This document shows, one piece after another, positions 1-7,987 of a DNA stretch of 64,000 nt. The DNA lies in the NCBI RefSeq assembly GCF_020966775.1, contig NZ_JAJKFV010000029.1, positions 2,059,372 to 2,123,371 on the forward strand, given 5' to 3'. Made by a program: the position numbers and the translations under genes. The notes beneath the pieces are model-generated. The model made no database searches. It saw only the letters and a program-made list of their open reading frames with translations, and had not been told where the DNA came from. The first letter of the stretch is position 1. Every line of letters starts with the position of its first letter. The stretch is from Rhodopirellula halodulae (lineage in GTDB: Bacteria > Planctomycetota > Planctomycetia > Pirellulales > Pirellulaceae).

Positions 1-358
1 CTTTTTCGATGTAGTTTTGCATCCCAATGCGATAGATGATCGAGTAGCTGACCATCGTGACACGAGGCATGGGTTGCGTGTCGGAATTCTTGCTCAGCCG
101 GCCGCCCAAGTTCCACAGGTCTTGCAGTTTGAAACCAGCGTCCAACGCCCGTTGGTAGGAAGCTTGGATGACCGGACCGTCCGCGATTGGATCGCTGTAG
201 GGCACACCGACTTCGCACAGATCCGCTCCGTTTCGTCGAGCCGCCGCGATGACCGCTTCCGTCGTTTCGACGTTCGGATCACCCGTGGTCAAAAACGGCA
301 TCAGAGCTTTGCGATTTTGGCCACGCAGAGAATCAAACAGGTTTTTCAGCGGCGTCAT
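1..358 (-). CDS. trpA: Tryptophan synthase alpha subunit, N-terminal part (runs off the left edge)
   Basis: TrpA cleaves indole-3-glycerol phosphate to indole and glyceraldehyde 3-phosphate, the penultimate step of tryptophan synthesis, in a cytoplasmic complex with TrpB. About 119 codons are visible. The protein begins MTPLKNLF, and residues 19-27 read LMPFLTTGD, the conserved first strand. The active-site block GADLCEVGVPYSDPIADGP follows, placing the catalytic acids at Glu49 and Asp60, the same positions as in well-studied TrpA proteins. The frame stays open upstream of this ATG, but no better start is visible and the beginning agrees with the family. The C-terminal half, including the phosphate-binding loops, lies outside the window. 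No trpB or other trp gene lies upstream within the window, so an operon partner could only be beyond the left edge. Confidence 0.93.
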   Translation of the reverse strand, partial: MTPLKNLFDSLRGQNRKALMPFLTTGDPNVETTEAVIAAARRNGADLCEVGVPYSDPIADGPVIQASYQRALDAGFKLQDLWNLGGRLSKNSDTQPMPRVTMVSYSIIYRIGMQNYIEK

Positions 359-538
359 GGATGGAGGATCGGCTTCAAATTGGATGGGAGGGCAGAATTG
401 CTGGAATGCTTGTCGAATCGCTTTGCTAGCGTTGTTACGAATTACGCTTCGCGTCGAGAACGTGACGTCCGCGATCGGTGCATTGCTAGGCAAAGAGCGA
501 TTGCAATTCGAGCAACACGCGGTGGACAGCCGCCAAGC

Positions 539-1012
539 CTAAATCCCAGGCTGCGGATCGGCAACCAAGCCGGTTCCAAACACGGGACGTGTCGGAACGG
601 GATGAAAACGGGGCCACGGCACTTCGGGTGGCTTTTCCTGCTCGACGAACCGCTCCCCGGTTATTGGGTCCAGGTCCATCGGCGAAACGCCGTCGAGGAC
701 ACCCGAGCCGGCGACAAAAGATTGAGAGGATTCACATCCGCCCGATTCGCAAAGCACTCCGTGGCCGTCGGTGGGCACAATGACCGCTCCGTCTTCGATC
801 AGATTTTGGGTGTGCTGGGCGTTGCTGTGCGGGCGACCTCGCCGCCAATCGCCGAAGAAACCACCGTGATCGTCGGGATCATGCAAACGCTCGCTCGGGA
901 CCCCCAATGCCACGCAGCCGCCGAAGCAACTGACACATGCCAGCACCATCAGCATTCGCACGGCTGCGGCGACGATGTTGGCGGTTCGGAAATGGGAATG
1001 GATCGATCGCAT
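539..1012 (-). CDS. Small putative lipoprotein of unknown function
   Basis: The product is not recognised. From the ATG at 1012 the protein has a basic start (MRSIHSHFR), a hydrophobic stretch (ANIVAAAVRMLMVLACVSC) and a lipobox-like FGGC around residues 30-33, typical of a signal peptidase II site. The mature part of about 125 residues is rich in Gly, Pro and His and has no catalytic motif I can name. The frame is open upstream to 1120 and would then overlap the next gene's end by 14 bp. The inner start is preferred because it puts the signal sequence at the N-terminus. The gene lies between trpA and a PQQ-repeat gene, all on the minus strand. A role at the cell envelope is inferred only from the lipobox. 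Confidence 0.6.
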   Translation of the reverse strand: MRSIHSHFRTANIVAAAVRMLMVLACVSCFGGCVALGVPSERLHDPDDHGGFFGDWRRGRPHSNAQHTQNLIEDGAVIVPTDGHGVLCESGGCESSQSFVAGSGVLDGVSPMDLDPITGERFVEQEKPPEVPWPRFHPVPTRPVFGTGLVADPQPGI

Positions 1013-1106
1013 GAAAGCATAATCGACCGTTACCGGTTGTCTCTTTAGAGAAAATTGCCCAACCGTCAAAGTCGCCGCAGTGTTTGAGTGCAGCTTCGTT
1101 TGAGTC

Positions 1107-2411
1107 TCATCGAGTTCCAACCGCGATCAGGTACTCCTGGCGATTCCCGCCCGTTCCGACCGCCGTTCGCAGTAACAGACGATCATCAATGGGAACTGGC
1201 GTGGCAAAGAAGGAATTGCCGGTTTGGTTGGTCGCCAACAGATCGAAACGGTCGGGGCTGGCTTTGAAGACAAAGATCTCTCCATCCTCCGATCCAACAT
1301 AAACCCGTCCATTGACCAACGTCGGCGATGAGCTGATGCCTCCGCCGAACAGCCTGGATTGCCACATGCGTTTCCCATCCATGGTCCGCCAGCAATACGC
1401 GACACCCGAGTCTGCGACTCCGAAAACATAGTTTGGAATCGTGAGAAGTGATTGCTCGTAGCACTTGACGTTGTTTTCCCATTGAACGTCGTTTGCGCTG
1501 CCGTCGCCGAGCACGCACCAAGTTCCGGATCCAGGATTGCCGCCACTGGTGATCACGCGACGATCGTCCCAGACGACAGTCCCGCAAATCGCCGCGGTGG
1601 CGGTGTCGACACGCCAAAGCTCTCGTCCAGTTTGTGGATCGTAGGCGTTGATCATGTCCGCACCGGAAATCAGCACCATCGGTTGGCCGCCGATCGTCGT
1701 GGCGATGGGCGTCGCGAAGTTCAAATTGGATGGCCGGTCGACGCGCCACCGTGTCTTTCCGGTGCGCGTATCCAACGCCGCCAAACAGCTTTCCGATCCA
1801 TCATATTCTGCGGCGACGATCAGCAGGTCATCCACCAGGATCGGGCTGGCGCCATATCCGAATTGGAACCGTGAGGGACGATACGCCGAAACACGTTGTT
1901 GCCAATTCTGTTGTCCGTCGGTTGTCACAGACGTCACGACGATTGCATCGTCCGTGTGGAAGGAAACGTAAACGTTCTGACCGTCCGAGGCAGGGCTGGG
2001 GGAAGCATGGGAGTTGTTCGAGTGAATGCGTCCGGGCAGGGTTCCTTGATGAATGACCCAGTTGTCTAGCAAACGACCGGTGCTGCGATCAAATTTCAAG
2101 AGTCGTTGTGTCTCGTCGTCCTTCACGGCGGTCGTCAGGAAAATCGCGTCTGCGACCACGATGGGTGTTGAGTGGCCTCGGCCGGGAATCGCGGTCTTCC
2201 AAACCACGTTCTCGCCGCGGTCGATGTTCCAACGGACGGGAGCATCGGCACCATCGGGTGCGTGGTTATTCGCTTCGGGGCCACGCCACTGCAGCCAATC
2301 CTCCGCGTCGACCGAATGCACCAAGCCGAACCCGCTTGTGAGAATCATCAATGCGAAGAGCAGTTCGCGAGTTGTAAAGAGCGTGTGGGATGCGGTGAAA
2401 ATCCGTTTCAT
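1107..2411 (-). CDS. Secreted PQQ-binding-like beta-propeller protein
   Basis: This is a BamB/PQQ-dehydrogenase-type propeller. After a signal peptide (MKRIFTASH, then LLFALMILTSGFGLVHS) the mature part opens with EDWLQWRGPEANNHAPDG, the usual WPQWRGP-type start of these planctomycete proteins. Several propeller blades are recognisable by repeats such as AALDTRTGKTRWRVD, NAYDPQTGRELWRVD and GVAYCWRTMDGKRMW. Such proteins are exported and are often protein-binding scaffolds; the residues of a catalytic PQQ dehydrogenase are not evident. The frame is open to an ATG at 2510, with further starts at 2420 and 2411; 2411 was chosen because it gives the most normal signal peptide. Its partner and substrate cannot be read from the sequence. 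Confidence 0.8.
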   Translation of the reverse strand: MKRIFTASHTLFTTRELLFALMILTSGFGLVHSVDAEDWLQWRGPEANNHAPDGADAPVRWNIDRGENVVWKTAIPGRGHSTPIVVADAIFLTTAVKDDETQRLLKFDRSTGRLLDNWVIHQGTLPGRIHSNNSHASPSPASDGQNVYVSFHTDDAIVVTSVTTDGQQNWQQRVSAYRPSRFQFGYGASPILVDDLLIVAAEYDGSESCLAALDTRTGKTRWRVDRPSNLNFATPIATTIGGQPMVLISGADMINAYDPQTGRELWRVDTATAAICGTVVWDDRRVITSGGNPGSGTWCVLGDGSANDVQWENNVKCYEQSLLTIPNYVFGVADSGVAYCWRTMDGKRMWQSRLFGGGISSSPTLVNGRVYVGSEDGEIFVFKASPDRFDLLATNQTGNSFFATPVPIDDRLLLRTAVGTGGNRQEYLIAVGTR

Positions 2412-2651
2412 TCGTTGCATGCGAAGAGCCACATTGAGAGAAGAGAGTGCGAAAAGTGGGGCCACGAAACACACCATCGAGGATTGATGCTCTTGGCGTG
2501 GTTGTGACATTCACGGCCTGGCGCAGCATGACGTTCCCCCGGCATCCGTTCAAGATCTCGGCGTGATGTCAGGCTGCGAAGCTTTGGATCAGACGGGGCT
2601 GTGAGGGGGAGTCAACAATGAAGCTCGCGGGCGTGGGAACTTCCCGCCAAC

Positions 2652-2687
2652 AAAAAACGCTGGCCCATTTGGACCAGCGTTCTTTTT
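2652..2687. terminator. Intrinsic terminator, probably bidirectional, downstream of the Met-rich protein gene
   Basis: An 8-bp perfect stem (AACGCTGG at 2656-2663 with CCAGCGTT at 2674-2681) has an A-run on its left (2652-2657) and a T-run on its right (2683-2687). Read on the minus strand it lies about 30 bp after the stop of the 616-residue gene and ends in a U-tract. It would also work on the plus strand. Confidence 0.8.
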
Positions 2688-2712
2688 CAAATTCAATTGA
2701 AGCTTTCTGCCT

Positions 2713-2895
2713 TTAGTTCACACCGGGCAGGCCCGCTGCAGGGGCGGCTCCGGGAAGCCCGTCTTCCGCTTCTGGCAAACCCGCGTCGGGCAAGCCAGCA
2801 CCGGGCAGACCAGCACCGGGCAGTCCAGCATCGGGCAGACCAGCTCCAGGAAGGCCGGCACCGGGTAAACCAAACACAGGCAAACCACCATTCAG
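2713..2895 (-). repeat. GLPGA pentapeptide repeat at a protein C-terminus
   Basis: In-frame low-complexity repeat of the form GLP-G/D/E-A, about ten imperfect units, at the C-terminus of the Met-rich secreted protein. On the plus strand it appears as recurring 15-base units such as ccgggcagaccagca. It lies within the coding sequence. Confidence 0.8.
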
Positions 2896-4563
2896 CGGTC
2901 CCATGCCGTCATCGCCCAAATCGTTGTCCGCATCTTCCAGCTCAACGCCGGCGAGATCGGCTAGCACAATGCGTTGTTCTTCGAGCGATTCGATCCACTT
3001 CTTTTGGTCATCCAGTTGATCGTCGTTGATTGCGTCTGCGACGGGTTTGATGTCGTTGATCCAATCTTGAACGATCTTTTTGTTTTCGTCCGATACTCCG
3101 GCGAGCAATCCAGAAGGATCTTCGGGAACTTCGGCCAGTGGTGTTCCGGCGGCTCCACGAAGCACCTGCTGCAGAACCTTTGTAATACGTCGTCGGGAAA
3201 GAGACACTTCGGGTGGTTGAGGTTTAGCGGCCGGCATGCGGCCCATCATGCCCATACCGCTCATCATCATGTCTTCCATACCCATGTCCATTTCCATGCC
3301 GCTCATCATGCTGTCTTCCATGCCCATGTCCATTTCCATGCCACTCATCATCATGTCTTCCATGCCCATTCCCATGCCGCCTCGCATGGCACTGCTGCGG
3401 GCTTTGTCTTTCTTTTTCTTGCTCTCCTTCAGACCCAAGAATGATTCGGGGCTTGGGGGTTGTTTCACAGCGGTCTTGCGAGTGCGGTCCAACGCTTTCA
3501 ATCGTTGGAGTTCCGACTCGACCGTGTCGAATGCTCGTCGAGTCCAACTCTTCAGCACGCCATCCACGTCAGCGACCTGTCCGTCCAATTGACTGGTCAT
3601 TTGACCGATCTGCTCGGCCGAGTAGAGAGCAATCAGATCGGGCTTCTCTTCGTCCGTGCTGATGGAGATCAGTTGCTTGCCCAGGTCGGTGTCTTGAGGC
3701 GTGCTCAAGTAATGCAGAATGTCGACCGCGGAACGTTGCAGGTAAGCATGAGCTTTCGGGTCGCGGCCTTCGGGTGCGGGTGATTCCAGCAGTTGCGTCA
3801 TCAGTGTGGACAGCTTGGCTTTGGATGCATCTTGCATGTAGGGAAAGCCGTACATCGTTGTCCGGTGCAGCGATTGCAATGCTGCGGCGCGGACGCCGTC
3901 GACTTCTTGTTCGTTTTCATACAGTGCGACCAACTGATCAAATGCTGGCCCGACGCGAGCAGCCAAAGGAACCGGTGGGCGTCCCGTCGTTCCGTCATAC
4001 GGTGTGTAATCCAAGCGTCCCAACACCAAAATGGCGTTGATCCGCGCTGCCGGGATGTAGTTGCCTTTGGCAACCTTTGACATCCCAACGTAAAGATGCT
4101 TCAGGAATTCGCCCTTTCCAGGATTGTTGATTCTCTGTGCCGTGTTGAGGGACTTTTCCAGCGAAGACAGCATCGGCCCGATTTTGTTGAGGTTCTCTTT
4201 TCGAACCATCAAGTACGGAACGATGTGTTGCATGTAAATCTCGGCATTCTTTTTTTCGCCAGCCGACATCTGCTCCAGTTTGCGAGTGGTCGCCAGCGTC
4301 TTTGCCGCCCGCTCACGTTCGGCGATTCTCTCGGGCGTCACTTGTTCTGCGGGCAGGTTGATCGTCGCGTACTGCTGTGCCGAGGCGACATTGCTGAGTA
4401 ACCAGCAAATGACAACGGCGGCACACAAGATCCAGATCCGTTTCACGCGTTGCGATTGGGCACGTGCATCGCTGGATTCCGCCAATGCGATCGCAACAGC
4501 ACGTCCAGATGCGTTGGAGCCAGATGCATAGGAATTGGATGATGTGGAGGTGGCGTGTCGCAA
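2713..4563 (-). CDS. Secreted protein with helical repeats, a Met-rich repeat and a GLPGA-repeat tail
   Basis: The function is unknown. The start is probably TTG at 4563, which has a GAGG about 8 bases upstream; a GTG at 4446 is the alternative. A signal or anchor segment (RVKRIWILCAAVVICWLLSNVASA, residues about 39-62) follows an unusually long Ser/Ala-rich leader. Residues about 75-380 are predominantly helical and resemble a HEAT/armadillo-like solenoid. Residues about 389-441 hold about three copies of a 14-residue unit, GMEDMMMSGMEMDM, composed of Met, Glu, Asp and Gly. A second helical segment follows, and the last 60 residues repeat GLPGAGLP/GLPDAGLP. Met-rich MxxM clusters are known in copper-binding proteins, but metal binding here is only an inference. 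The gene stands alone and is followed by an intrinsic terminator. Confidence 0.8.
   Translation of the reverse strand: MRHATSTSSNSYASGSNASGRAVAIALAESSDARAQSQRVKRIWILCAAVVICWLLSNVASAQQYATINLPAEQVTPERIAERERAAKTLATTRKLEQMSAGEKKNAEIYMQHIVPYLMVRKENLNKIGPMLSSLEKSLNTAQRINNPGKGEFLKHLYVGMSKVAKGNYIPAARINAILVLGRLDYTPYDGTTGRPPVPLAARVGPAFDQLVALYENEQEVDGVRAAALQSLHRTTMYGFPYMQDASKAKLSTLMTQLLESPAPEGRDPKAHAYLQRSAVDILHYLSTPQDTDLGKQLISISTDEEKPDLIALYSAEQIGQMTSQLDGQVADVDGVLKSWTRRAFDTVESELQRLKALDRTRKTAVKQPPSPESFLGLKESKKKKDKARSSAMRGGMGMGMEDMMMSGMEMDMGMEDSMMSGMEMDMGMEDMMMSGMGMMGRMPAAKPQPPEVSLSRRRITKVLQQVLRGAAGTPLAEVPEDPSGLLAGVSDENKKIVQDWINDIKPVADAINDDQLDDQKKWIESLEEQRIVLADLAGVELEDADNDLGDDGMGPLNGGLPVFGLPGAGLPGAGLPDAGLPGAGLPGAGLPDAGLPEAEDGLPGAAPAAGLPGVN
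3240..3395 (-). repeat. Met-rich 42-bp tandem repeat inside a coding sequence
   Basis: About three in-frame copies of a 42-base unit encode GMEDMMMSGMEMDM-type peptides in the secreted 616-residue protein. The units differ by few bases, as expected of a repeat that can change copy number by slippage. Confidence 0.85.
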
Positions 4564-4767
4564 AAGAACACCCTCGGTGAAAAGAGTCGGGCCGAAAAGG
4601 AGCGAAACGATGGCGTTTCACGGAGACTCATTATTCACCGGATCATCACCGTTCGTCAACGAAATTCCGGGATCAGCGGGGTTTTGAACGCCATCCAAAG
4701 CGTCCAGGCCCACCCTCGCATGACTTCGTGCGATTCGGCAGACGCTGGCCGTGCGTCGCGTCAGCTG

Positions 4768-4811
4768 TAAAAAAAGGCGAGGCCGGCTCCGAAGAACCGA
4801 CCACGCCTCGC
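4768..4811 (-). terminator. Minus-strand intrinsic terminator
   Basis: A 7-bp GC-rich stem (GCGAGGC at 4777-4783 with GCCTCGC at 4805-4811) is preceded on the plus strand by a run of eight A residues, which becomes a U-tract on a minus-strand transcript. It sits directly after the stop of a short minus-strand reading frame (4824-5009), so it implies a transcript coming from the right. Confidence 0.7.
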
Positions 4812-4823
4812 ACGGGGGGACGC

Positions 4824-5009
4824 TTAATATTCGGGTAGATCATGGTGCAGAGTGCGTCCCTCCGACACAACCAACCATAGTTTGGATCCCGCGAAAAACG
4901 AGCAACTGAAAGTCGGAATCATGACTGTCTCAGCAGTTTCAGGTTGGCTGTAGCGATCTGACCAGTTCTGTCGGTCGTGAAGGTTGGAAGGCTGGTTGGA
5001 TCCCGCCAC
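4824..5009 (-). CDS. Possible small protein of 61 residues (or 32 from an inner ATG)
   Basis: A short frame runs from GTG at 5009, with an ATG at 4922 giving a 32-residue peptide beginning MIPTFSCSFFAGSKLWLVVS. It has no recognisable domain. The main support is position: its stop lies 12 bp before a well-formed minus-strand intrinsic terminator, and no other minus-strand gene ends there. The region overlaps the upstream part of the divergent secreted-protein gene's open frame. It could equally mark a non-coding transcript. Confidence 0.3.
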   Translation of the reverse strand: MAGSNQPSNLHDRQNWSDRYSQPETAETVMIPTFSCSFFAGSKLWLVVSEGRTLHHDLPEY

Positions 5010-5196
5010 GGTGGCGGATCTTCAACAAACTTTCACCGGCAATCAGGTTCCGATGGAGTCCGAGGAAGAATATGCCGATTGTTCCGGTTGGAGGGGGGCC
5101 TCCGTCATGGATCATCGTTTCGCCCACGGCACTGTCGTTCTGGCCGCGATCCATGTCCATTTCAATCCTGTCGGAACGGAAGTGACGGACGTAGCA

Positions 5197-6279
5197 ATGA
5201 GCAACATTCAATGTTGGGCCAACCGATTCGCAACGCGGATCATGGAGCCGGTGGACAACCAGGAGCCGGTGGTGCGTCGATGGCGAACAGCCATCTTCGC
5301 TGGTGTTGCGGCGTTGACGGGAGTCTTGGGGGGAGACACCGTCAACGCGCAGCGTCCTGTTGTGCCAGGCACAGGCACGGAATTGGTGGGTGTCGCCGAC
5401 GACTTCGAGGATGAGTCGTGGAACTACATTCCCAACAATCCCAAGAGTACGGAAGACATCGACGAGAACCAACGTGCCCCGATGGGGAAAAGCACGAACG
5501 GTCGTTGGTACGAAGGAATCAAACGCGGTCACCCCGATGTGGTTCAGCGTGTGCCGACTCCCGCCGGAGGTTTGCCCGGCAGCGAAGGTGCTCTCCTGAT
5601 GCGGAGCAAGTTCACTGGCATCCCCGGGAACGCCAGCGGAACGATGCACCAAGACGATTTCATCGCCAACGTTCAATACCGTTTGAAACGAAGGATCGAC
5701 GTGGCCGAAGTTCCGAGCGTGACAACGCGAGTTTTCTTGCCACCGGTGGCCGAGTGGGAGCAACGCAGTGGGCCGCATTTCGGATTCCGTCTGGCGCTTG
5801 AAACAACCGCGATGATCGAAAAAGAAATCGGGTTGTTCAAACTCAAACGCAAAGAGCTGGGCAACGAAATTTACTGGCCCGGAATGTTCGTCGAGTTCGA
5901 AAGCAAAGCCGACAGCCGCAAGCGAACGGACGACTACGCATATCTTCGAATTCGCGGCAATCAACGCGGTGCCGATTTCCGTGGACCGCAGATTACCACG
6001 ACCGGTTGGTGGACCTTGGGGATGAGTGTCACGCCTGATGGGATGGTGCACTACTATGCATCGCCCGGCATCGACGAACTGACAGAAGAAGACTACATCA
6101 CCAGCCAATTCCCCTACGGTTACGAAGCCGAGCGGATGCGGACCTTCTTCTACAACATTTGCAGTGCGGACGATGGTCGCCGCTGGAGCACCTCGTTCAT
6201 CGTGGACGATCCCAAGGTTTACTTGGTGCGTCCTCGCGGAAAGCAAATGGCCCGTCGCTCCACCAGCGAACGACGTTAA
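5197..6279 (+). CDS. Secreted protein of unknown function
   Basis: The gene encodes about 360 residues. From ATG 5197 (or 5242) there is a basic region (VVRRWR) and a hydrophobic core (TAIFAGVAALTGVLGG), ending in a signal peptidase I-like site near VNA-QRP. The mature part starts in a charged, proline-rich way (DDFEDESWNYIPNNPKS) and continues with beta-rich segments such as HFGFRLALETTAMIEKE and TGWWTLGMSVTPDGMVHYYA. This is compatible with a jelly-roll (concanavalin-like) fold, but the family is not certain. The frame extends upstream to 4984 without a signal-like start, so an inner start is preferred. It converges on the glycosyltransferase gene with only 13 bp between stop codons. Confidence 0.75.
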   Translation: MSNIQCWANRFATRIMEPVDNQEPVVRRWRTAIFAGVAALTGVLGGDTVNAQRPVVPGTGTELVGVADDFEDESWNYIPNNPKSTEDIDENQRAPMGKSTNGRWYEGIKRGHPDVVQRVPTPAGGLPGSEGALLMRSKFTGIPGNASGTMHQDDFIANVQYRLKRRIDVAEVPSVTTRVFLPPVAEWEQRSGPHFGFRLALETTAMIEKEIGLFKLKRKELGNEIYWPGMFVEFESKADSRKRTDDYAYLRIRGNQRGADFRGPQITTTGWWTLGMSVTPDGMVHYYASPGIDELTEEDYITSQFPYGYEAERMRTFFYNICSADDGRRWSTSFIVDDPKVYLVRPRGKQMARRSTSERR

Positions 6280-6292
6280 TTCGACGCATCGG

Positions 6293-7861
6293 CTACGTGT
6301 CCAGTCGCTCGACGCGACAGGGATAAAATGGCCGCGACTGGTCCACCCATTGCAACATCGCTCGACTCCCCGTGGCTTCGGTCACGGGGATGTCTGCGTT
6401 CTGGACGGCCTTGCGGTACAGGTTCAGCAACTGTTGGCGTTGATTGGCTGAACCGAATTCGCTTTGCACGATCGATCGGTTGTGCTGAATCACCGAGGGA
6501 TCGAGCGGCTCGGTGAGCCAATTCACCAGATCGCGGTTGCGCTGGCGGACTTCTTGGGCAAAGCCTTCGTCGCTGGCAAATTTTCGAAGCACCTCGATTT
6601 GCAAGTCGGGTGTCAAACGTGCGAAATCAATCCAGTCATGTTGCTCCGCAGTGGGCTGAGTCACTTGAGAACCGAGTTCTGCTTCGGTAAGCACGCCCTG
6701 CCAAGCCTTTTGCTTCGCTAGCTGAAACGCTTGTTCTGCTCCGGCTAACCAATCCGGTGAGCCGGGGATGCGAACGGAATCATACAGACGATCCAGCAGC
6801 ACGCCCCGATCGATGAAGTCCGCTGTTACCCCCGGAAGATTTCGAGCGACCACGGAACGCGATGCCAACCACGGTTCCAAAAACGCCATGCCGAATCCTT
6901 CCGCGACGCTGGATGATACAACGGTGGTTGCAGCGGAGAGGTTGTCCGTAAATTCGATGTCGGGGTGATGTGCCGCGTCAAACACAACGTTGTCCACGCA
7001 CTCATGGGCGATCGATCGCCAACGTTCGTAGGAGCGTTTTTCAACCGGAGTGGTTGGCATCAGCGTCATCGCCCCAACCGCCGGTCGACCGGCGAGTTGG
7101 CACATCAGCAAAAACTCGCCCAAGTTCTTACGGCGAATCCCACGCACGGGATACAGCATCCACTGAAAATCGCTGGGAAGGTCAAACGCTTGGCGGACCT
7201 TCTGCCGGGCGGTTTCGAATGCTGGCAGCTCACTTGATGGCAATCGCACGCTATTGGGCAACACGTCCACCCGCGAGCGATCGATGCCGTATTGCACGAG
7301 CGTCCGGGCATCGCCTGTTGTCAGCGTCGCATAAGAGATTCGCGGACCGGTGGGGTAAAGGATCGTGTCGAGTTCCGTTGCAGATTGGCACGGCAGGGTG
7401 TCTCGCAAATAGGCCCAATTCTCAGGGCGTTGGTCTTCCGCGAAATCATGGATGTGCAAAACGCACGAGTACCCCATCGCAGCCAAACGCTTGACCACCA
7501 GCGGCGAAGCGGCGTTCTTGCCAAGGCTGTGATTGTGCCAATGAACCACGACCTCGTTGGGATTCCAATCCGATTGTCGACAAAGTTGATCGATGTCCTC
7601 GGCGGTTGTCCGGGCATCGGTCTCAATGTCGTTCTTGATCTCGCGGTGCGAGTCGTATTCCAACGATTGAAGCGACCAAAGCTGAACTGCATTGCGTGTC
7701 GACTCTTGCAGCCCTGATTGGCGAGGACCGCTGAGCAAAGCGATTTCGGTAATCTCATCCGCGTCACGCAAGCAGTGCACATGGTTGTCGACCACCTGAG
7801 TCACACCGCCACGTTCAAAGTGGCAATGAACGATGAGGATTTTCAACGAAGGATTCGTCAT
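6293..7861 (-). CDS. Glycosyltransferase, family 4-like
   Basis: This is predicted to be a cytoplasmic GT-B enzyme that transfers a sugar from a nucleotide donor to a glycan or lipid acceptor. The N-terminus (LKILIVHCHFERGGVTQVV) is the typical acceptor-domain start with a Gly-Gly loop. A second domain shows RVDVLPNSVRLP, and around residues 319-330 VAEGFGMAFLEPWLASRSVV, the E-x7-E-type donor-binding motif of this superfamily. The last 130 residues are helical and lie outside the catalytic core. At 522 residues it is longer than the usual 380-420. The donor and acceptor are unknown, and no other polysaccharide genes are nearby. Start ATG at 7861. It lies downstream of metG, beyond a terminator-like hairpin. 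Confidence 0.85.
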   Translation of the reverse strand: MTNPSLKILIVHCHFERGGVTQVVDNHVHCLRDADEITEIALLSGPRQSGLQESTRNAVQLWSLQSLEYDSHREIKNDIETDARTTAEDIDQLCRQSDWNPNEVVVHWHNHSLGKNAASPLVVKRLAAMGYSCVLHIHDFAEDQRPENWAYLRDTLPCQSATELDTILYPTGPRISYATLTTGDARTLVQYGIDRSRVDVLPNSVRLPSSELPAFETARQKVRQAFDLPSDFQWMLYPVRGIRRKNLGEFLLMCQLAGRPAVGAMTLMPTTPVEKRSYERWRSIAHECVDNVVFDAAHHPDIEFTDNLSAATTVVSSSVAEGFGMAFLEPWLASRSVVARNLPGVTADFIDRGVLLDRLYDSVRIPGSPDWLAGAEQAFQLAKQKAWQGVLTEAELGSQVTQPTAEQHDWIDFARLTPDLQIEVLRKFASDEGFAQEVRQRNRDLVNWLTEPLDPSVIQHNRSIVQSEFGSANQRQQLLNLYRKAVQNADIPVTEATGSRAMLQWVDQSRPFYPCRVERLDT

Positions 7862-7926
7862 GAAATCAATCCGCCGCCTAACGATGATCCGGTGGAGCCG
7901 ATCGAAGCAGACTTCGGTCGGAAATG

Positions 7927-7962
7927 AAAAACGCCCGAATTCGCGTTCGCGAACCAGGCGTT
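7927..7962 (-). terminator. Compound hairpin terminator after metG
   Basis: An outer stem (AACGCC 7930-7935 with GGCGTT 7957-7962) encloses an inner stem (TTCGCG 7940-7945 with CGCGAA 7948-7953). The flanking A residues (7927-7930) give a short U-tract on the minus strand. It begins 26 bp beyond the metG stop codon. Confidence 0.65.
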
Positions 7963-7987
7963 GAATGTGAGTGAAACGCTACGTCGA

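Larger units (their letters stand above)
4564..5196. other. Intergenic region between two divergent genes
   Basis: The stretch separates the minus-strand Met-rich protein gene from the plus-strand secreted protein gene. It holds a minus-strand intrinsic terminator (4768-4811) and a short minus-strand reading frame (4824-5009). The frame of the plus-strand gene is open from 4984. No clear promoter could be identified by eye. Confidence 0.5.

Noticed and set aside
4939-6246. 435-codon minus-strand frame opposite the secreted protein gene
   Set aside because: The plus-strand frame has a signal peptide and protein-like composition; the minus-strand product does not.
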